Assembly (NCBI GenBank): GCA_001839685.1
Contig: MLAK01001308.1
Location: 1 to 21,817, forward strand
DNA: 21,817 bases
Reading direction: 5' to 3'
Source: Tritrichomonas foetus
Lineage: Eukaryota; Parabasalia; Tritrichomonadida; Tritrichomonadidae
Positions 17,277 to 21,817 of the stretch are shown piece by piece. Under the pieces are notes generated by a model, which saw nothing but the letters and a program-made list of their open reading frames with translations, was not told where the DNA came from and made no database searches. The position numbers were made by a program, and so were the translations under genes. Each line of letters begins with the position of its first letter. Position 1 is the first letter of the stretch.

Positions 17277-17987
17277 AACAATGTTTTAACTCACTATGAT
17301 TTGATGTTTAAAAATTCAAATTTCATGTATAGTTAAAAAATGCATTTGGGAGAAACATAAGCATTGTTTAGTTCAAAACATGTGAGATATTTATGAAGTA
17401 ATATATTGATTTGTTGAATTACATTGTAAATATATAAAACATGAATAGAATTTTGATTTGAAAATATTAGATTTCATTTTTTATGTGTTTTTAATTACTA
17501 AAAAATTAGGAGAAAAAAAATAAGAAATTTATCGAAAGATTTAGAAACATATGAAGCTATCAACATTAATTCTCCACTGTTACCTTTTTGAACTATTTAA
17601 ATGTTCTATAATAGAGGGTAATTCACTATGTTTTAGTGGGTCTTGATCAAATGAATAATGTGAATAGAAGCTTATGCATTATCATTGTCATTCATTTTTA
17701 GGAACTTCTGAATATGTTTGTTTACAATAGTTTTTTAATATTGGTGATCTATAGAGTAATATTATATATATCCAACAACGATTATCGTCTGTAAATTTGG
17801 CTGGCTTTCATTAATGATAATAATTAAAATGAATTAGTTTCATTTGTTCAATATAAAGTGAGAACCACATTAGTAGAAAAAATAACACTTACACACCATT
17901 TTAGTATTACATTTCACAATTAAGGAATTCCTCATCTATGGAAGGGAGAAATTTGATCTGAATGACATGTGATATAAAATGACCACG
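17277..17987. other. Intergenic region, no gene seen
   Basis: About 700 bases of AT-rich DNA lie between the Smr gene and RBX1. No coding frame, RNA gene or notable repeat was found. Confidence 0.65.
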
Positions 17988-18000
17988 TCATTATTTTCAT
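17988..18000 (+). promoter_or_regulatory. Initiator region of RBX1
   Basis: TCATTATTTTCAT lies 17-29 bases upstream of the ATG at 18017. The first TCATTA matches TCAY(T/A) and would give a 27-nt leader; the second TCATC would give about 18 nt. Confidence 0.45.
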
Positions 18001-18016
18001 CGCGAAATTTTTTTAA

Positions 18017-18347
18017 ATGACAGCACCAGCAACACCTCAATTTGTCGTCACAAAATGGAACGCCGTGGCTCTTTGGTCATGGGAAATGGAGCAAGATACA
18101 TGCGCAATTTGCAAGTATATTTTTTTTTCTAACGCCAGATCGTCTCTTGTCGAAAAATGCGTCCAATGTCAAGCCAACGAATCAGACGAGAATGAGCCAT
18201 GCCCTCCAGCTTTCGTATTTTTTGTTTTTCTAATCCCAGGGTCAATGTAATCACGCTTTCCACCTTCACTGCATCAATAAATGGATCAGAACGTCGCCAA
18301 CATGCCCACTTTGCAATGCTGCATGGGTTCAAAGCAACAGACAGTAA
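18017..18347 (+). CDS. RBX1: RING-box protein 1 (RBX1), three exons
   Basis: This encodes the RING-H2 subunit of cullin-RING ubiquitin ligases, which recruits the E2 enzyme and supports cullin neddylation. No single frame encodes it. Removing introns 18115-18138 and 18215-18239 joins exons 18017-18114, 18139-18214 and 18240-18347 into a 93-residue protein. It contains TKWNAVALW (12-20), the cullin-binding strand typical of RBX1, and all twelve zinc-ligand positions: C29, C32, C40, C43, C54, C61, H63, H66, H68, C69, C80 and C83. The last ligand is Cys, as in RBX2 and APC11, where human RBX1 has Asp. The protein ends soon after NAAW. Both splice joins restore family spacing (CAICKSS and [11 protein letters not shown]). 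The N-terminal beta strand before the RING is short compared with human RBX1 (108 residues). Alternative: a divergent RBX2, less likely from TKWNAVALW. Confidence 0.93.
18115..18138 (+). other. Intron 1 of RBX1 (24 nt)
   Basis: It begins GTATAT, has a T run and ends CTAACGCCAG, combining branch-point and 3' splice site. It splits a Lys codon (AA|A). Removing it turns an aberrant in-frame insert into the RBX1 sequence [15 protein letters not shown]. Confidence 0.9.
18215..18239 (+). other. Intron 2 of RBX1 (25 nt)
   Basis: It begins GTATTT, is T-rich and ends CTAATCCCAG, closely matching intron 1. It lies between codons (TTC|GGT). Because its length is not a multiple of 3 it shifts the frame, and its removal is required to reach the CNHAFHLHC part of the RING. 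Confidence 0.92.
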
Positions 18348-18760
18348 TTTTTTTACGCTATACTTTTTTTTAAATAAAATATTTTTTCTTATTCTTTTTT
18401 ATCTGTTTTTATCTAAGTGGACTGACTTTTGATGCCTCCAAGCCCACAATCATGTATTGGAAAGTAAATACTTAGAAATATTTAATCTGATGAATGCTAT
18501 TTTCTGATGCTTTGATCATAATAATAAGCGTGTTAGAAATTAACATGCTAGTATATATTGATGATTCATGTTTACACCATTTAATTCTAATTCCAACTAT
18601 TCCAAAATCGAACAATCATTCGGAGCAATAAAAATAAAACATTTCGAATAATTTTTAGTTTATTTCAAATTAGTGTATAGGTAATGATTTTTGCATAACA
18701 AGAAACTTGGGCTTCTAGCGAATATTTATCTAAATAATAATAAAAAAATTATAATAAAAC
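18348..18760. other. Convergent intergenic region
   Basis: A T-rich stretch follows the RBX1 stop. A hairpin at 18527-18549 (AGCGTGTTA / TAACATGCT, 5-base loop, one G-T pair) is the only structure seen. No gene. Confidence 0.6.
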
Positions 18761-20275
18761 TTACGAACTTAGAGGGACGTTGTAGCCATCAATGTCTGTT
18801 GGATCCGGATTTGGCGGTTTGAATGCCNTTGGCTTCGGCTTGAGCCACCACACAAGAAGGAGAATGAGGAGTGCCAGTACAACAGCACAAGCAATTACGA
18901 TTCCAGAGATGGCGCCTGCTGAAAGACTTGCTTTTGTGGCTTGTGCCAGTTCGGCGGTTGGCGTTACAGTAATGTTTTCAGTTGGCTCAATAGTGACGAA
19001 TTCTGATTGTGTCACAATGAGTGTGTTTGATGCAGTGAAAACGTTACTTTGAGTGAANACAGAACTCATTGTGAAAACAGAAGAGGCAGAAAATGCAGAA
19101 GATGCAGAAAAAGCACTTGATGCAGAAAATGGATTAGATGGTGTGATCATGTAACATAAGTTTTCTGCGTTTCCAATCGCATTATTAGAAGTATAAACGC
19201 CAGTAGGGAAATTGACATTAGTTGAAGCGAAGTAACAGCTTACAACCTGAGAAACTTGTGGCCAAGTAGGAATCTCAAATGATTTAGTAACTGCTGGTGA
19301 TGTTGCAAAACATGTGACAAACAATGAAAGTCTATAGTTACCATTTTGATTTGTTGGAACTTCAATACCAAGATCACATCCGTTACGAGGATCATTTGAG
19401 AAAGTTGTATGAGAGAATTCCATGCTGCGAACGAATCCTAAAAATACTGTGTAAGAAAATGAACGAGTGTTACCAGCAGAATCTCTTGTGTTTGTGGCGA
19501 TGTTGTTGTTGAAAAGACAAAATGAAAAATTAACAGTTCCTTGAGAATTTATGAAAATTGCACCTCCACGCCCTTCAGTGTTTAATTTCGTAGGACTTAC
19601 TTGATTATTGAAAAGCTGGCCAATTGAACAAGCATCGAAATTGCAATTTAAAAATTGGACATTGGTGCCTATGTTATCAGCTGAGCTACTTGACATGTAA
19701 ATTGCACCACCTCGATAGTTGGCCTTACATCTTGTGAAGTTGTTTCGGTCAAATATGAAGTTGGAATTCATATTAAAATTAGGTGATGTCATAATATAGA
19801 AAACACCACCACAAAATGTGTAATCATAATTTGAACCATCAACATTTTTGGAATACATTTGATCTGCACAATCAACAAAGCTACACATTGTCACATTTAA
19901 CATATTATTCGCAAATGCTTGTGGATTTCTTCTTTGAAGAAGTTGATCGGGTTGTTTCCCAAAAATTGTATTCACATTTTGTTGGTTGTAATATAAGCTT
20001 TGATAGTAGCTTGCATCGAAAATGCATGGCTTTGCAATGAAGTGCGAGAAAGATAATTTGTACATCTGAATTGAATGTCCGTATATCGAGTGCGACGAGA
20101 ATAAAAAGTGATTCCAGGATTTGGAAATGAATAAGTTGGCTAAATTAATTTGTGATTTTTGAGATAGATGCGGTAAAGAAAAAAGTGTGNCTGGCATTTT
20201 GATCTGTCCTTTGTTGAAGTTTAATGTCATGTTAATCGGAAGTGACGCGCAGAAAGCAACGAACCAAATCAGCAT
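18761..20275 (-). CDS. Pmp-like surface protein, single C-terminal membrane anchor
   Basis: A 504-residue predicted type I surface protein. It has a signal peptide (about 1-14), a large ectodomain, one transmembrane helix (about 453-477) and a 27-residue cytosolic tail rich in Pro and Asp. The ectodomain carries GGA(I/V)-type repeats as in chlamydial polymorphic membrane proteins and the related trichomonad surface family: CGGVFY (155-160), RGGAIY (188-193) and RGGAIF (236-241). Each is followed by repeated Asn-rich beta-helix-like turns (FxxNxF, CxFxxC). Near the membrane lies a Ser-rich stretch of imperfect 6-residue repeats (FSASSA type, 383-417). Such proteins are proposed to act in adhesion. 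Three undetermined bases (18828, 19058, 20190) leave three residues unknown but do not shift the frame. The first ATG gives a good signal peptide. Confidence 0.88.
   Translation of the reverse strand: MLIWFVAFCASLPINMTLNFNKGQIKMPXTLFSLPHLSQKSQINLANLFISKSWNHFLFSSHSIYGHSIQMYKLSFSHFIAKPCIFDASYYQSLYYNQQNVNTIFGKQPDQLLQRRNPQAFANNMLNVTMCSFVDCADQMYSKNVDGSNYDYTFCGGVFYIMTSPNFNMNSNFIFDRNNFTRCKANYRGGAIYMSSSSADNIGTNVQFLNCNFDACSIGQLFNNQVSPTKLNTEGRGGAIFINSQGTVNFSFCLFNNNIATNTRDSAGNTRSFSYTVFLGFVRSMEFSHTTFSNDPRNGCDLGIEVPTNQNGNYRLSLFVTCFATSPAVTKSFEIPTWPQVSQVVSCYFASTNVNFPTGVYTSNNAIGNAENLCYMITPSNPFSASSAFSASSAFSASSVFTMSSXFTQSNVFTASNTLIVTQSEFVTIEPTENITVTPTAELAQATKASLSAGAISGIVIACAVVLALLILLLVWWLKPKPXAFKPPNPDPTDIDGYNVPLSS
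19025..19129 (-). repeat. Degenerate 18-bp coding repeat in the surface protein
   Basis: About six tandem units of 18 bp encode Phe-(Ser/Thr)-x-Ser-x-x hexapeptides. The first three are nearly identical (FSASSA, FSASSA, FSASSV) and the later ones diverge. The unit forms a Ser-rich stalk next to the membrane. An undetermined base at 19058 lies within it. Confidence 0.75.
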
Positions 20276-21041
20276 TCGCGAGTTTTCCTCAAAAATATTT
20301 TCTAACGTCCATAATTCCTCAGAATTTTTGTGAACATGTAAAAATAATGATAAGGGAAAAATAAGGGTAAATAATTCGTGAAAATCTTAATGTAAGGTCA
20401 ATTCCAAGTCATCTCCATCTTGTTCAATGTCTTGCTCAGCTTGTTCATTGTCGAATTAATGATCAACTCCAGTGAAGCGATCATTTGTGTGTGTGTGTGT
20501 GAGGCTGTCAACAAAAAGTCGATAGTTTTTATAGCATTTGATACGAAAGTTTCTCTTTTAGTAATTGACCTAAAGGCCAAATATGTGTCATCGGAAAAAT
20601 TTGGAATAATAAATTCTCTCGTAAATTACAGATTATTTGCTTTGAAATATTTTACGTGTATATTCAAAAATAAAATGTAAGTTGTTTCCTGGAAATTAAA
20701 GCTAGAATAGTGAATAAATTTAAGCTTGTGCTGTATTTGATAGCCTAAGCTTTCAATTTTCTGATAACTCATAGAATATAAATTTTTGAACCAACTTTTC
20801 AGAAAAAGTTCCTGAATTTTTACAGAAAAAGCTGACTATCGATCATGGTTAAATTGTTATTTTTTACGCTAAATATTGTTTTTTCCCCATTGGTTAAGGA
20901 TGTGGTCTACAGTAAGTAAGATAATCATAAACTCTCACAAACATCTTAAACTTTTTCAATAGTCATTCAATTTATTAAATGCAAAAATAGATAAACAGGA
21001 ACTTTTAATGAAATCTTGCTCTTCAAATATCAAAATTAGGC
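20276..21041. other. AT-rich region upstream of the surface protein gene
   Basis: No gene is recognised. A (GT)n tract lies at about 20485-20499. TCACA on the minus strand at about 20330 is a distant initiator candidate for the surface protein gene. Confidence 0.5.
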
Positions 21042-21055
21042 ATGTTCGCGAAACT

Positions 21056-21143
21056 CGGAATAGCCAGAATCGAGGGACATCGAACAACCAATTTGGAGGT
21101 CTTCTGTGTACAATATTAAATTTTACGAATTCTGGCTATTCCG
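21056..21143. repeat. Inverted repeat with 15-bp perfect arms
   Basis: CGGAATAGCCAGAAT at 21056-21070 is repeated in exact inverse at 21129-21143, with a 58-base loop. The arms are GC-richer than the surroundings. It could be a structured RNA, the ends of a tiny degenerate element, or a chance remnant. Confidence 0.6.
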
Positions 21144-21341
21144 AAAAACTTGAGTTCTTCTGTGGAAATGTTGTGGTTAATTATCTGCTGATATCAATTT
21201 GAATGTATCTCTGCATTATGACCGAGAGCTCAATCGGATATTCGCATTTCGAATTAGCCAAACTTGGAATTAATCTTTTTTTTTTGCTTTGTCGTTGTGT
21301 TGAGGTATTGATTTGAGCAGTGTTTCTTTGTGTTTGTAAAA

Positions 21342-21359
21342 TGTTTCTGATCAGAAACA
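21342..21359. repeat. 18-bp perfect palindrome
   Basis: TGTTTCTGATCAGAAACA is fully self-complementary with no spacer. A related half-site, TGTTTCTTTG, occurs just upstream (about 21321). No gene is adjacent to show what it would control. Confidence 0.5.
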
Positions 21360-21368
21360 CCCAAATAG

Positions 21369-21400
21369 AAAAGTGAATTTCATTTTTCATTTTCACTTTT
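21369..21400. repeat. Inverted repeat of initiator-like arms
   Basis: AAAAGTGAA (21369-21377) and TTCACTTTT (21392-21400) are exact inverse copies around 14 bases. The arms contain the TCACTT initiator core on opposite strands, as in the palindrome before enolase, but no ATG follows closely on either side. Confidence 0.35.
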
Positions 21401-21420
21401 TCAAAGACAGAATTCTTGGG

Positions 21421-21574
21421 TAGGGCTGAACTTTTTTATAATAGCGTTTTCAAAAAAATTGTGAGGGCATTTTCTGGTGAAGTGTTTTTCTTGTATCTAG
21501 GGCTGAACTTTTTTATAATAGCGTTTTCAAAAAAATTGTGAGGGCATTTTCTGGTGAAGTGTTTTTCTTGTATC
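21421..21574. repeat. Exact tandem duplication, 2 x 77 bp
   Basis: Positions 21421-21497 and 21498-21574 are identical over 77 bases, starting TAGGGCTGAA and ending CTTGTATC. There is no open frame. Perfect identity means a recent duplication or an assembly artefact; undetermined bases begin about 110 bases later. Confidence 0.9.
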
Positions 21575-21817
21575 CAAACTCTCAATTTTTCAATATAAGT
21601 AATCACTAAAATTCACCTTCTGTACGTTACAGATAGAAATTAATTTTTACAGATGTATACAAACCAAATAGTCTTAACGTACGAAATNACTNAAATGATC
21701 CTTATNATCAGTATTACTTAATACCATCAGTCAAAAATCAAAACCCAAATAGCTAAAAGAATGACGAAAATTTCCCTTATCGCAAACTTCGCAAATGGCC
21801 GAATTCAAAAATATTTC
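21575..21817. other. AT-rich window end with undetermined bases
   Basis: Undetermined bases occur at 21688, 21692 and 21706. No gene or structure is seen. Confidence 0.5.

Noticed and set aside
1..21817. CRISPR array, tRNA or rRNA genes
   Set aside because: No regularly spaced repeats and no tRNA B-box or rRNA core sequences were found on either strand by eye.

Overview
The window looks like nuclear DNA of a parabasalid protist, most likely Tritrichomonas foetus or a close relative. It is very AT-rich. The genes are eukaryotic (Rab GTPase, RBX1 RING protein, Trm11 methyltransferase, RalGAP-like protein, Sm-like protein) and almost all lack introns. Several have a short Inr-like TCA-pyrimidine-W motif a few bases before the ATG, and several have a TAAA overlapping the stop codon; both are traits known from Trichomonas vaginalis. 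A GGAI-repeat (Pmp-like) surface protein and two 24-25 nt introns also fit. The species is inferred, not proven.

Layout. 1-3,376: no convincing gene, but a 768-bp element (1249-2016) with perfect 25-bp terminal inverted repeats flanked by TA, a probable non-autonomous Tc1/mariner-type transposon. 3389-4006 (+): Rab1-like GTPase. 4477-5754 (+): eight-pass membrane protein with Wntless/TMEM181-like topology. 6212-7507 (-): tRNA (guanine10-N2)-methyltransferase Trm11. 8768-10201 (+): enolase, strongly codon-biased and C-rich. 10533-10841 (+): Sm-fold protein. 11051-12088 (+): unknown type II membrane protein. 12440-15271 (-): large protein with a C-terminal Rap/RalGAP-type domain. 15912-16289 (-) and 16355-16558 (+): two small genes or candidates diverging from a 65-bp promoter. 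16725-17276 (+): Smr-domain protein. 18017-18347 (+): RBX1 in three exons. 18761-20275 (-): Pmp-like surface protein with one C-terminal transmembrane helix. 20276-21817: no gene, but several inverted repeats, an 18-bp perfect palindrome and an exact 77-bp tandem duplication.

The genes do not form a pathway. They are a normal mix of housekeeping functions (glycolysis, tRNA modification, vesicle traffic, ubiquitin ligation) and lineage-specific membrane or surface proteins, each apparently with its own promoter. The strongest observation is the RBX1 gene: no single frame encodes it, but removing two introns of 24 and 25 nt restores a complete 93-residue protein with all 12 zinc-ligand positions.
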